This document shows, in pieces, positions 29,288 to 39,254 of a DNA stretch of 39,371 nucleotides. The notes under the pieces were generated by a model. That model had not been told where the DNA came from. It searched no databases and saw nothing but the letters and a program-made list of their open reading frames with translations. This DNA comes from Candidatus Bipolaricaulota bacterium (GTDB taxonomy: Bacteria; Bipolaricaulota; Bipolaricaulia; M55B111), in the NCBI GenBank assembly GCA_018334915.1, contig JAGXLB010000008.1, positions 1-39,371 of the forward strand. Reading direction: 5' to 3'. A program made the position numbers and the translations under genes. How positions within the stretch are numbered: the stretch's first letter is position 1; every line of letters starts with the position of its first letter.

Positions 29288-29965
29288 ATGTTTAATGGAG
29301 TTTATCAAATCGACGATTTTATCGAAGCTGTCAAAATTTACGGTAGAAATTTTTTTCGCCTCATTCTTCCGTTTATCCTGTTTTTTGGGCTTTCCCTGGG
29401 TGCCGGATTTTATGAGCCTACCGAAGTATTGTTGATTAAAGCAATCACTGGGTTAATACTGGGGTTATTCGGACTGTTTGCTGCCGGCAACGCCGTTATA
29501 GACACCTGGGGCGCTTTTTCCGGCCTGGAGTTCGACCTAAGTGAAAACTGGAAATACGCCTGGAGAAAGTTCCCCGTACTATTATCTTCAACGGCAATAG
29601 TTATTGTTCCATGGTTGCTAATATTTTACCTATTCTTGAATTTCTTCAGCTTCTTGCTTTTCGTTGTCCTGGCAGTTTACCCCTTTTTCTTTACCTACCT
29701 TATTCCGAGTCTACTAATTGGAGAAAACGGCCCCCTTTCAGGAATCAAGGAATCTTTCCAAACCTCGTTGTCGAACTCGACCCGAACGGCGGTGGTGACT
29801 TATTTACCCTGTTTTTTGGTTGTTGGATTGATATCAATAGAAATTTATTCCCCGATTGTGCTCTTAATTGCTCCAGCCTGGCTTGTTCTCGTAACAGTTA
29901 CCTACTGTAAATCAAACCAGTGTTCTGGCCCAGTCGAGGATTTTAATCAAAGGAGGTCTACTTGA
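29288..29965 (+). CDS. Hypothetical integral membrane protein (possibly YesL/DUF624-like)
   Basis: Five to six TM segments, directly downstream of the sugar permeases; family assignment tentative. Confidence 0.6.
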   Translation: MFNGVYQIDDFIEAVKIYGRNFFRLILPFILFFGLSLGAGFYEPTEVLLIKAITGLILGLFGLFAAGNAVIDTWGAFSGLEFDLSENWKYAWRKFPVLLSSTAIVIVPWLLIFYLFLNFFSFLLFVVLAVYPFFFTYLIPSLLIGENGPLSGIKESFQTSLSNSTRTAVVTYLPCFLVVGLISIEIYSPIVLLIAPAWLVLVTVTYCKSNQCSGPVEDFNQRRST

Positions 29966-29997
29966 GATCTGGATACTCAGGCGGACTGGTCTCATTA

Positions 29998-30140
29998 TTA
30001 GATCACGCAGAATACCCCGTCCTGTGGACGGGGATGAATGCGTCAGTTTGTAGTTGTTTAGAAATCGCGGTGGCGAAGCCATGAATCGGGCGTAATGCCC
30101 CGCTCTATGGGCGGGGATAGCGCGATTCAAGCGATTTCTT
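29998..30140. repeat. Tandem IS200/IS605-end-like hairpins (solo element or remnant)
   Basis: aataCCCCGTC-ctgtg-GACGGGGatgaatgcg (30011-30042) and aatgCCCCGC-tctatgg-GCGGGGatagcg (30094-30122), the second nested in GAATCG/CGATTC and GAAATCGC/GCGATTTC. Confidence 0.45.
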
Positions 30141-30536
30141 TACTATAACCTAATTTAAGCGGTTTTGACAGGTTAGCTGAAAGTTTAGTATTGCTTATCA
30201 TTTATACCTTACAAGCAGGAGTTTGTCCTCCAGCACTGGTTGAGGATAGTAATCTGGTTATAATGAGGTAACTTTATTAACTTAGGTTGCTCTGGGTTTT
30301 AAAACGCACAAACCTTTGATCCAGGTGATGCAACTCAACTAGTACTGGACATCTGGGTGCTGGTTGAAAGTTCCGAGAGAGCAAGTTGGTCTGAACCTCT
30401 TAGAGGTTATCAACTGGATGAAGCAATTAAATTTTTCAAACAGTAGTTAGTTCATCTTGTATACTGATTTAGAAGTTGGTCTCGAGTGAGAGAATCACAT
30501 AACTTAGGTACAAATTAAAGGCCAGAAGGTGGTAAT

Positions 30537-33500
30537 ATGGAAGTTACGAAAAATAAAAGAGCAAATCATACTGAAAAGAAGTTAAAGGATTTAATATTTA
30601 GTCAACCTAAAGAGATTGAGGACCTGTCCTACCACATATCTCAGGACTTCCTGAAGCCAGAAGAAGTGAGAAAAAAGGATTTTACTCCCTGCGAACCCGG
30701 ATTTTCCTGGAAAAGGGAGAGAAGAAGGGTGGACCGTTCAGAACTGAACGGCGAAATAGATATTAATAACTCCGCACAACTCCCTCAAGAACTTTCTCTT
30801 GGAAACAACGCCTGGTTCAAGTTAATTTTCGAGATCCCCAAAGATTTTTCCCGAAACAATACAGCTCTTCGATTCTCTGTTCGGGGTGCTTCTGCTTCGA
30901 AAATGTCACCCATAGAGGGAAGGCCGGCCGCAGAAGCACAGTGTTATGCGAATGGTAGTCCTTTACAGTCATTCGACCATGGCCACGAGTTACTCAGACT
31001 TGCGGACGTTCCAAGTGAGGGCGGAAAGTTCGATTTACTGATTGAGGTCGGCACTACTTTTCTCTGGGGCGGACTTGATATTGACGAATTCATTCTTGAA
31101 AAGGCCGAAATAGCCGAGATTCGGGAGGAAATTAGAAAGCTGTATTTCGAATACAAGAGTTTCAACGATCTTAGGAAGAAGCTGCCGGAAAAATCGCCTC
31201 TCGGAAAAAAAATACTCAACCGCTTAACCGAGGCAAGTCATATCTTTCCGTTTAGTGAGGGCTCAACCTCTCAGTTAGCCAGTGGCTCAAAAGAGGCCCA
31301 AGAGGTATTAAGCCCATTAAAAGATTTTAAGTCTGAGTTTTCCGATTTTAAATTAACCGCCGTCGGGCATGCCCATTTAGACTCGGCCTGGCTCTGGCCC
31401 TGGAGCGAGACTGTACGAAAAGCTGGAAGAACTTTTTCTTCCGCTCTGAAGTTAACAGAGGAATACCCAGACTTTCGATTCCTCCAATCTCAGCCTCACC
31501 TATACGAGTTCGTCAGACAGCGGTATCCCGAAATTTTCAAGAAAATAAAGGAAAAGGTGAAATCCGGCAACTGGGAAACCGTCGGGGGCACCTGGATAGA
31601 GTGCGATGTAAATATTAGCGGAGGAGAGGCCCTTGCCCGTCAGTACCTATATGGAAAACGCTACTTTAGGGAGGAGTTCGACGTGGATCCCAAAATAACA
31701 TTTATCCCGGATGTATTTGGTTATTCCGCTTCCTTGCCAGGGATAGCTAAAGCAGCGGACTGTCCGTATTTCTTCACTCAGAAAATGAGCTGGAGCGAGG
31801 TCAACGAATTTCCTCACCATTCCTTCGTCTGGGAAGGTATCGACGGTTCTCAGATTATCGCTCACTTCCCTCCTGCCGATACTTACAACGGAATGACCTT
31901 CGACGATCCTGTTAACGAAGTAGTAAAATCCGCAAGAGACTATAAAGAAAAAGACCAGCTGAACAGGGCAGCTTACCTGATAGGCTGGGGGGACGGAGGT
32001 GGGGGAGCAAACAGAGATATGGTTGAACAGGCGGATAGTATAAACGAAATTGACGCGCTTCCAGATCTTGAATTTGGTCAACTAAAAGACTTCTTTAGCG
32101 AGTTGGAGAACAATCGTGATAAACTGGAGAAATGGGTAGGGGAACTATATCTGGAAAGACACCGAGGCACACTGACCACCCAGGGAGTTACCAAGCGTAA
32201 TAATAGAAAGCTCGAGTTCGCGTTGAGAGAAGCAGAAATCTGGTCATCAATAGCTCTTCTGGGCGATAACGATTTTGACTATCCAAAGGAGGAACTTGAT
32301 TCCACCTGGAAGACGCTCCTTTTTCACCAGTTCCACGACGTGCTTCCCGGTTCATCAATTGGAGAGGTCTACGAGGATGCCGATAGGGACTACGGAAAGG
32401 CTTTTGAAACAGTCGAGACCATAATATCGGAGGCCAGGCACGAACTCGTCGGAGACCTGGAGACCGCTGACAAGTGTTTCGTGTACAATTCTCTGCCCTG
32501 GAGGATGGACCGCCTGGCAAAAACTGAACTACCGGACTTCGAAGGAGGAAAAATAACCGCGGTCGACTCCGAAGGTAACAGGTATCCGACTCAATCCTCC
32601 GGCAAAAACGACGACGCAGTTGTCTTCAATGCTGCTGGTCTGCCGGCGCTGGGCGGAAAAACCTTCAGGTTCGAGCCCGGGACGAATGATGTACACAATG
32701 AACTAAAAATATCCGAAAATCGCCTCGAAAATTCTCTCATCAGGGTCACATTAGGAAAAGACGGTATGATATCTACACTGCTGGACAAGTCAGCAGATCG
32801 CGAAGTACTTGAAAGTCCTGGAAATAGATTCGGACTGTACAGAGATTTACCGACCGAATTCGATGCCTGGGAGATAGAAGGGGATATCTACGAAGTGAGT
32901 AAAGACCTCCCCCCACCCACTACAACAAAAGTTATAGAAAACGGTCCTGTAAGAGGAATATTAAGACAGGAAAGGACCTTCGGAGACTCTAAAATCACTC
33001 AGGATTTAATTATTTACCGGGGAAGCAAAAGGCTTGACTTCGAGACGTCAGTGGACTGGCACGAGAAAGATAACTTGTTGAAAGTCCACTTCCCCATTGC
33101 CGTTAGGTCAAACGAAGCAACTTACGAAATCCAGTACGGCCATTACAGGCGCCCAACCCACTCAAATACGAGCTGGGATGAGGCCAGATTCGAAGTTCCT
33201 CACCAGAAATGGGTTGACGTAGCCGAGCACAACTACGGTGCCGCCCTGCTCAACGATTGTAAGTACGGAGTTAACGTCGACGGAACGGAGATTGGTCTCA
33301 GCCTGCTCCGGGGCCCCAGTTCTCCCGACCCTGAATCGGATATGGGCCCACACCAGTTCACCTACTCTCTTCTCCCTCACCAGGGAGATTTCCGGGAAAC
33401 GGGAGTAATTAAACAGTCTTACGAGTTAAATACAAGTCCCGGAACGAACCCGTCCGAGGATATGATGGAACTAGAGCCATTAGTCAAAGTAGAGGATGAC

Positions 33501-33740
33501 GGTGTGGTTATAGAAGCAATTAAACGTTCCGAAGTCTCACCAAATGCACTCGTTATCAGAGCCTACGAGTCCTGGGGCAGGAGAGTTTCCACGGACCTTC
33601 ACTTCGGATTTGATTCGAAAAGTGTGAAAGAGACAAATATTATCGAGGACGAACTTACCGACTTAGAACTAAAGGAAAACCAGGTCCGGCTTGATTTCTC
33701 ACCCTTTGAGATAAAAACCCTTAAAGTTTTTTACGAATAA
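30537..33740 (+). CDS. GH38 alpha-mannosidase
   Basis: AVGHAHLDSAWLWPWSET, GGTWIECDVNISGGEALARQ, FIPDVFGYSASLPGI; 1067 aa. Confidence 0.95.
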   Translation: MEVTKNKRANHTEKKLKDLIFSQPKEIEDLSYHISQDFLKPEEVRKKDFTPCEPGFSWKRERRRVDRSELNGEIDINNSAQLPQELSLGNNAWFKLIFEIPKDFSRNNTALRFSVRGASASKMSPIEGRPAAEAQCYANGSPLQSFDHGHELLRLADVPSEGGKFDLLIEVGTTFLWGGLDIDEFILEKAEIAEIREEIRKLYFEYKSFNDLRKKLPEKSPLGKKILNRLTEASHIFPFSEGSTSQLASGSKEAQEVLSPLKDFKSEFSDFKLTAVGHAHLDSAWLWPWSETVRKAGRTFSSALKLTEEYPDFRFLQSQPHLYEFVRQRYPEIFKKIKEKVKSGNWETVGGTWIECDVNISGGEALARQYLYGKRYFREEFDVDPKITFIPDVFGYSASLPGIAKAADCPYFFTQKMSWSEVNEFPHHSFVWEGIDGSQIIAHFPPADTYNGMTFDDPVNEVVKSARDYKEKDQLNRAAYLIGWGDGGGGANRDMVEQADSINEIDALPDLEFGQLKDFFSELENNRDKLEKWVGELYLERHRGTLTTQGVTKRNNRKLEFALREAEIWSSIALLGDNDFDYPKEELDSTWKTLLFHQFHDVLPGSSIGEVYEDADRDYGKAFETVETIISEARHELVGDLETADKCFVYNSLPWRMDRLAKTELPDFEGGKITAVDSEGNRYPTQSSGKNDDAVVFNAAGLPALGGKTFRFEPGTNDVHNELKISENRLENSLIRVTLGKDGMISTLLDKSADREVLESPGNRFGLYRDLPTEFDAWEIEGDIYEVSKDLPPPTTTKVIENGPVRGILRQERTFGDSKITQDLIIYRGSKRLDFETSVDWHEKDNLLKVHFPIAVRSNEATYEIQYGHYRRPTHSNTSWDEARFEVPHQKWVDVAEHNYGAALLNDCKYGVNVDGTEIGLSLLRGPSSPDPESDMGPHQFTYSLLPHQGDFRETGVIKQSYELNTSPGTNPSEDMMELEPLVKVEDDGVVIEAIKRSEVSPNALVIRAYESWGRRVSTDLHFGFDSKSVKETNIIEDELTDLELKENQVRLDFSPFEIKTLKVFYE

Positions 33741-33763
33741 ACTAAAATTTTTGGAGGAAATGA

Positions 33764-35452
33764 ATGAAAAAAGAATGGTGGAAGGAAGCAGTTGTCTATC
33801 AAATCTATCCGAGAAGTTTCAATGATTCTGACGGGGACGGTATTGGAGATCTCCCCGGAATTAGGGAAAAAGTGGACTACCTCGACTACCTGGGAATAGA
33901 CCTGGTCTGGTTGAACCCCGTCTACGATTCCCCAAACGACGATAACGGATACGACGTCAGAAATTATCGAAAAATTATGGACGAATTTGGAGAAATGAGA
34001 GACTGGGAGCAACTCCTGGATGAGCTGCATAGAAGGAATATAAGGCTGGTAATGGATTTCGTTCCGAACCACACTTCCGACGAACATCGCTGGTTTCGTC
34101 AATCCCGAGAATCTAAGGAAACCCCCTACCGGGATTATTATTTCTGGCGAAAAGGAAACGGGGAAGAGCCACCGAATAACTGGGAATCAATTTTTGGGGG
34201 ATCCGCCTGGGAGTTCGACGATCCCACCTCGGAGTACTATCTTCATCTATTTTCCCGGAAGCAGCCAGATCTCAACTGGGACAACCCTGAAGTAAGGCAG
34301 GAACTTTACGAGATAATGAACTGGTGGATGGAAAAAGGGATAGACGGTTTTCGGCTGGATGTAGTAAATTTCATTTCCAAAGATCCCGATTTACCCGATG
34401 ACCCAGAGAAAGGTCCTTACGGCTCCCGCGGTAGCAAGTATTACGTAGACGGACCAAACGTCCATCGCTACTTTCAGGAGATGAATAGAGAAGTTTTTGC
34501 TGATCGGGATGCCGTAGCGATTGGCGAAACGCCCCTTGTTTCAACGGAAGACGGAGTTAAGTACGTTGATCCTTCGCGAAACGAACTCGACATGATATTC
34601 CAGTTCGATCACGTTACTTTTGACCTCAACGAGGGAGGGTTTTGGGCTCAACCGCGAGACTGGAAGCTGACGGAACTGAAAGAAATTCTCAATAGATGGC
34701 GTAAACTCACTTCTAAAACAGGCGGTTGGAATGCGACGTACCTGAGTAACCACGATCAGCCAAGGATGGTTACCCGATTTGGGAATGACGGGGAATTTCG
34801 GCGGGAATCAGCAAAAGCTCTCGCTATGCTGCTGTTGACTATATCAGGGACACCGTTTATTTACCAGGGAGAAGAGCTTGGGATGACCAACTATCCGTTT
34901 TCCGACATTTCGGAGCTAAGGGACGTCCAGACCATTCAGCAGTTTAACGAGATGAAACAGAAGGGCAAGGTAGAAAGTTTCGACGAGGTAAAGGAGGAAG
35001 TTAGGTTCTGGAGCCGAGACAATGCTCGAACTCCAATGCAGTGGTCTTCGGAGGAGAACGCTGGCTTTACTGACGGTGATTCCTGGATCAACGTTAACCC
35101 TAACAAGGATCAAATTAACGTAGAGCGGGAAAAAGAGGACGAGAACTCCGTCCTCCAGTTCTATCGAAAACTTATTTCTTTAAGAAACGAACACGAAGTT
35201 CTGGTCTACGGAAGCTACAAGCCATTCCTGAAAAGTGACGAGGAGATATTTGCTTTTCGGAGAAAAAGTAGTAAAGAAGCTACAACGACTATGCTTAACT
35301 TTTCAGCTGAAAAGAAAGATTTAACTATTCCTGACGAATTAACCGGAACTGAATCGGAATTACTCCTGTCAAATTATCCGACCAGGGACTCAGAACTCTC
35401 CGATGTAATAAGTTTCCGACCTTACGAGGCCAGACTATATAAGTGGCAATAG
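33764..35452 (+). CDS. GH13 alpha-glucosidase/oligo-1,6-glucosidase
   Basis: WWKEAVVYQIYPRSFNDSDGDGIGDLPGI, DFVPNHTSDEH, GFRLDVVNFI, YLSNHDQPR; GGAGG RBS. Confidence 0.95.
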   Translation: MKKEWWKEAVVYQIYPRSFNDSDGDGIGDLPGIREKVDYLDYLGIDLVWLNPVYDSPNDDNGYDVRNYRKIMDEFGEMRDWEQLLDELHRRNIRLVMDFVPNHTSDEHRWFRQSRESKETPYRDYYFWRKGNGEEPPNNWESIFGGSAWEFDDPTSEYYLHLFSRKQPDLNWDNPEVRQELYEIMNWWMEKGIDGFRLDVVNFISKDPDLPDDPEKGPYGSRGSKYYVDGPNVHRYFQEMNREVFADRDAVAIGETPLVSTEDGVKYVDPSRNELDMIFQFDHVTFDLNEGGFWAQPRDWKLTELKEILNRWRKLTSKTGGWNATYLSNHDQPRMVTRFGNDGEFRRESAKALAMLLLTISGTPFIYQGEELGMTNYPFSDISELRDVQTIQQFNEMKQKGKVESFDEVKEEVRFWSRDNARTPMQWSSEENAGFTDGDSWINVNPNKDQINVEREKEDENSVLQFYRKLISLRNEHEVLVYGSYKPFLKSDEEIFAFRRKSSKEATTTMLNFSAEKKDLTIPDELTGTESELLLSNYPTRDSELSDVISFRPYEARLYKWQ

Positions 35453-35498
35453 ATAGAGATAATTTGATTGTATTTCGTGGGGCCGAGCTTAATCGAGG

Positions 35499-37790
35499 TT
35501 AACCAGGGTTGATTACCTCTGTCTCGGTCCAGAATGGCTCGTAACCGTCGTGTTTTACTTCTAATTCCGGGGCCGTGCCTTCTCCGCCTTCCTCAATAAG
35601 GAACTCCCCGTAAAAGTAGTTTCCTCGATCGTACCCTTTTGACTCTCCGTCATCGTGATAGATAGGTACACTTACTTCCTTTTTGCCGCCGGGGCCGGGG
35701 TTTATCTTAATTTTTAACACGTTCCGTAATTTCTCAGTATGCTGGACTGGCTCCGTATACGGTATACCTTTACCTTCTCGAATAAAGATCGGCATTACGT
35801 CGAGCGCCGTCTCAAGTAGGTTATACCCACTTTCGAGCCGATCCCCCGTCCACCAATCAAGCCAGGAAATATCCCGATTACCATCTTCGTAGGGCAGATA
35901 GACCAACCGTCTTTCAGCATTCCTTTCCAGTACTGGAGCAACAAGCATGCTATTACCTAACAGAAACTGATCGGATACAGAATAAGTTTCTTCATCTCCG
36001 GGGAATTCCATAAAAAGAGGTCTCATAATCGGAACCCCGCTCCTGTGAGTTCGAAAGAATTCAGTATAGAGAAAAGGTAAAAGACTGTACCGGAGCGAGA
36101 TATATTTTCTGTTTATTTTCTCGTATTTTTCGCCATACGACCAGGGTTCCTGGGGGGCTGTATCGAGGCTTGAATGATTTCGAAAGAAGGGTAATACCGA
36201 TCCGAGCTGGATCCAGCGCGTTAAAAGTTCAGGCTCCACGTCTCCGTCAAACCCACCAATATCCGGTCCCACGAAAGGCAAACCGGACATACCAAGATTT
36301 AGTGACATATAAACTGACATCCTCATGTGCTCCCAGGTGGAAGAGTTGTCGCCAGTCCACTTGGCGGCAAACTTCTGTATCCCGGGGAAACCCGCCCTCG
36401 TTAAGATAAATGGCCTTTTATTGGGTCTCTTGCGCTCGAAAGCTTGTTCCGTTGCCATCGCTTCGTATAGAGCGTATAGATTGTGGACCTTGCCGTGATC
36501 TATTTTTTCACCTTTGTCAGTCTCGTGAACCATTGAGTTCGTACTGCTCTCACCTATATTCAACAATCGATTTTTGCAGCTAAAATCCAGGTGATCTTCA
36601 TCTGAAAACCTGTCCAGGAGTTCAGAGGCAATTTCCTTAATCTGTTTTTTCCCGAAGAAGATAGCTGGCTCGTTCATATCATTCCAGATTCCGTCGACTC
36701 CCTGGTCCAGAATTTTTCCGTTTTGCCGAGCCCACCAGTCCCGGACGCCTTCTCTAATAAAGTCGGGAAATACACAAAAACCGGGCCACACAGAACCGGA
36801 ATAGTCATCTCCTTCTTTATCTTTTACAAAGACTTCACTCTCCTTACCGGAATCGTAAATTTCGTAACCTTCCTCTTCTTTAACTCCGGGATCGACTATA
36901 TTTACCACCCGGTAGTTCATCTCGTGGAGCTTTTCTATAAGGGACTCGGGCTCGGGGAACCGGTCCTCATCCCAGGTAAAAACCCTTTTGTTATCCATGT
37001 GTTGAATATCAAAATAAATAGCATCGCAGGGTATCTCCCTATTACGAAATTCTTTAGCTAGTTCCAGAGTCTCATTACTGTCACTCGGGACGCCATATTT
37101 TGAATGATGGTAACCAAGGGCCCACTTTGGCGGGAAAAGCGGTTTGCCGGTCAGTCTCGTGTAACCTTTCACCACCTGTTTTATTTCCTCTCCGGTAATT
37201 AAATAAAGCATTGTTTTAGGAGAAGACACGGTGACCCCCACACCATACGGTCTCTCCCCGTATTTTATATTGAACTTGCTCCTTTCAGCCTGATGCAGGT
37301 AAACTCCAAGGAAATTACAAGTTTGACAGCTACCGTCTTCCTGAACTATGTAGAATGGTATCGAGGAATAAAGTGGATCCTCGTTGTGAGTATAAAATCC
37401 GTTTGTATCGCGATTCCACATTTCATATGATCTCCCGCTCTTTTCCAGGTAACCAGTTTTCTCTCCCAGGCCAAAAACCCTTGAATCATCAGCTAATTTA
37501 TGTATCAGTCTTAACCAGTGTCCATTATTTTGTCCATCAACCGGGTCAGGAGAAACTTCTTTCAATTCAGTGAATTCCGCAACTGGAAAGCCAGAAGATT
37601 CCACCGAGAAACCATCCGATTTTTTATTCAACTCCCAGTGGGTCTCACCATCTGTTTTTTCTATATCTAATGGAGGGATGAGATCGTTTACAAAATCTTT
37701 CTCCGGGCGCGTTGAAACATTCAATCTTGAGATCTTACGATCCAGCCCTTCCAGTTCTAGCTTGTAATTTTCCTCGTGCGATACATTCAT
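35499..37790 (-). CDS. GH31 alpha-glucosidase
   Basis: GVDGIWNDMNEPAIF nucleophile region, RPFILTRAGFPGIQKFAAKWTGDNSSTWEHM, GLPFVGPDIGGFDG. Confidence 0.95.
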   Translation of the reverse strand: MNVSHEENYKLELEGLDRKISRLNVSTRPEKDFVNDLIPPLDIEKTDGETHWELNKKSDGFSVESSGFPVAEFTELKEVSPDPVDGQNNGHWLRLIHKLADDSRVFGLGEKTGYLEKSGRSYEMWNRDTNGFYTHNEDPLYSSIPFYIVQEDGSCQTCNFLGVYLHQAERSKFNIKYGERPYGVGVTVSSPKTMLYLITGEEIKQVVKGYTRLTGKPLFPPKWALGYHHSKYGVPSDSNETLELAKEFRNREIPCDAIYFDIQHMDNKRVFTWDEDRFPEPESLIEKLHEMNYRVVNIVDPGVKEEEGYEIYDSGKESEVFVKDKEGDDYSGSVWPGFCVFPDFIREGVRDWWARQNGKILDQGVDGIWNDMNEPAIFFGKKQIKEIASELLDRFSDEDHLDFSCKNRLLNIGESSTNSMVHETDKGEKIDHGKVHNLYALYEAMATEQAFERKRPNKRPFILTRAGFPGIQKFAAKWTGDNSSTWEHMRMSVYMSLNLGMSGLPFVGPDIGGFDGDVEPELLTRWIQLGSVLPFFRNHSSLDTAPQEPWSYGEKYEKINRKYISLRYSLLPFLYTEFFRTHRSGVPIMRPLFMEFPGDEETYSVSDQFLLGNSMLVAPVLERNAERRLVYLPYEDGNRDISWLDWWTGDRLESGYNLLETALDVMPIFIREGKGIPYTEPVQHTEKLRNVLKIKINPGPGGKKEVSVPIYHDDGESKGYDRGNYFYGEFLIEEGGEGTAPELEVKHDGYEPFWTETEVINPG

Positions 37791-38215
37791 AATTGTTTCA
37801 CCCCTCCTACTGGTTGACGGTAATTTAAGCCGGAATACTTCCCCTGACTAGGTTTTACCGGAATAAAGTTATTCGAACGCTGTTTCCGATCCATACAATA
37901 ACAAAAACTCCTATAAAAGGAAACTTTCCCCGTTTGATATTAAAATAACTCTTAGAAGGATCCGGCCCGTAGCCAAAAAATCCTTCAAAAACCTATAAAG
38001 TTATCAGCAAACTAGAGAAACCGACAATCTAATTCCGATCTAGATGCAGGGTCTGAATCCGGCCTACCTATAAGTTGATGTGAAACTCCAAAGAGTTTAA
38101 CGAGCTAAGAAATAAACGGCCTGATTCTGCCCCCGGCTAATGCGTTTCGAAAGATATTATCTGAAAGAGAAGCGGAGTTCAAAGTCTCAGGAGGGAATCG
38201 CTAGAATTTTAATTA

Positions 38216-38251
38216 AAAAAGGAGGGACGAAAAAACCCGCCCCTCCTTATG
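38216..38251 (-). terminator. Rho-independent terminator of the rbs-like operon (minus strand)
   Basis: Minus strand reads AAGGAGGgg...cCCTCCTTTTTT. Confidence 0.7.
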
Positions 38252-38262
38252 ATTCCGAAAAG

Positions 38263-39204
38263 TTACATGGCCATTTCCAGATTATCCTTGGTAATGAGTT
38301 TCAGCGGTACGGGAACAAACTTTGTCTCGCCTTCTTCGACGTCAATTTCCCCTTCGAGAAGCTGAACGGCCTGTCTTACGCCCATTTCTCCCATTAGAGC
38401 CGGCTGCTGCATGATGGTTGCCGACATCCTGCCGTTGTCGATCGCCTCAATTGCTGGATCGACGGCATCAAATCCTACGACGAACATTTCGTCCAGCCGA
38501 CCAGCTCCTTCGATTGCCTGAAGGGCACCCAGAGCCATCAGATCGTTCTGGGCAAATACGGCGTCAATTTCAGGCTGTGCTGTCAGGATGTTCTGCATTA
38601 CCTCATAGCCTTCGTTCTGAGCAAAACCGGCTGGCTCAGAAGCTACTATATCCAGTCCTTCCAGCGAGTCTATTACTTCGGCAAAGCCCTGTCCACGTTC
38701 ACGAGCGGCGGAAGTACCGGGTATACCTTCCAGCATCACAATTTTCCCTTGAAGGGCCATTTTTGCCGCCGTGTAATGAGCTGCCATTTTTCCTCCGGTG
38801 ACGTTATTGGACGCGACGTAAATCGCGACGTCACCACCGCTTATTCCTCTGTCTATAGCCAGCACAGGAATCCCTGCTTCATTCGCTTCTTCTACGGCAG
38901 GAACAACTGCTTCTCCATCCGTGGCGTTAATCAAAATTGCATCCACTCCACGGGAAATTAGATTTTCTATATCCGACATCTGGGTTGAGACACTGTCCTG
39001 ACCGTCGGCAACTACAAGATCCACACCTAACTCTTCGGCGGCATCTTTTGCGCCGTCTCTTAGACTTACGAAAAACGGGTTATTCAGCGTCGAAACTGAC
39101 AGACCTAAAGTATAATCCTGAGCGCTAACCAGCGCCGTCGTACCACCAATTAGTAGTAAAGCGACCAAAACACTTACGATTAATTTGGAACCTCCTGTCT
39201 TCAC
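38263..39204 (-). CDS. Ribose-type sugar ABC transporter substrate-binding protein (RbsB-like)
   Basis: Signal peptide; LGLSVSTLNNPFFVSLRDGAKDAAEELG, DAILINATDGEAVVPAVEEANEAGIPVLAIDR; GTG start. Confidence 0.92.
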   Translation of the reverse strand: MKTGGSKLIVSVLVALLLIGGTTALVSAQDYTLGLSVSTLNNPFFVSLRDGAKDAAEELGVDLVVADGQDSVSTQMSDIENLISRGVDAILINATDGEAVVPAVEEANEAGIPVLAIDRGISGGDVAIYVASNNVTGGKMAAHYTAAKMALQGKIVMLEGIPGTSAARERGQGFAEVIDSLEGLDIVASEPAGFAQNEGYEVMQNILTAQPEIDAVFAQNDLMALGALQAIEGAGRLDEMFVVGFDAVDPAIEAIDNGRMSATIMQQPALMGEMGVRQAVQLLEGEIDVEEGETKFVPVPLKLITKDNLEMAM

Positions 39205-39254
39205 GGGAGGTCACCCCCTTGTGTAAATTTGATTTGAAATTAATCAAACAGTCC

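Noticed and set aside
29912-30130. 72-aa minus ORF
   Set aside because: Covers the tandem hairpins; low-complexity translation from palindromic DNA, no transposase motif.
32188-32520. 110-aa minus ORF inside GH38
   Set aside because: Antisense shadow ORF within a well supported alpha-mannosidase.
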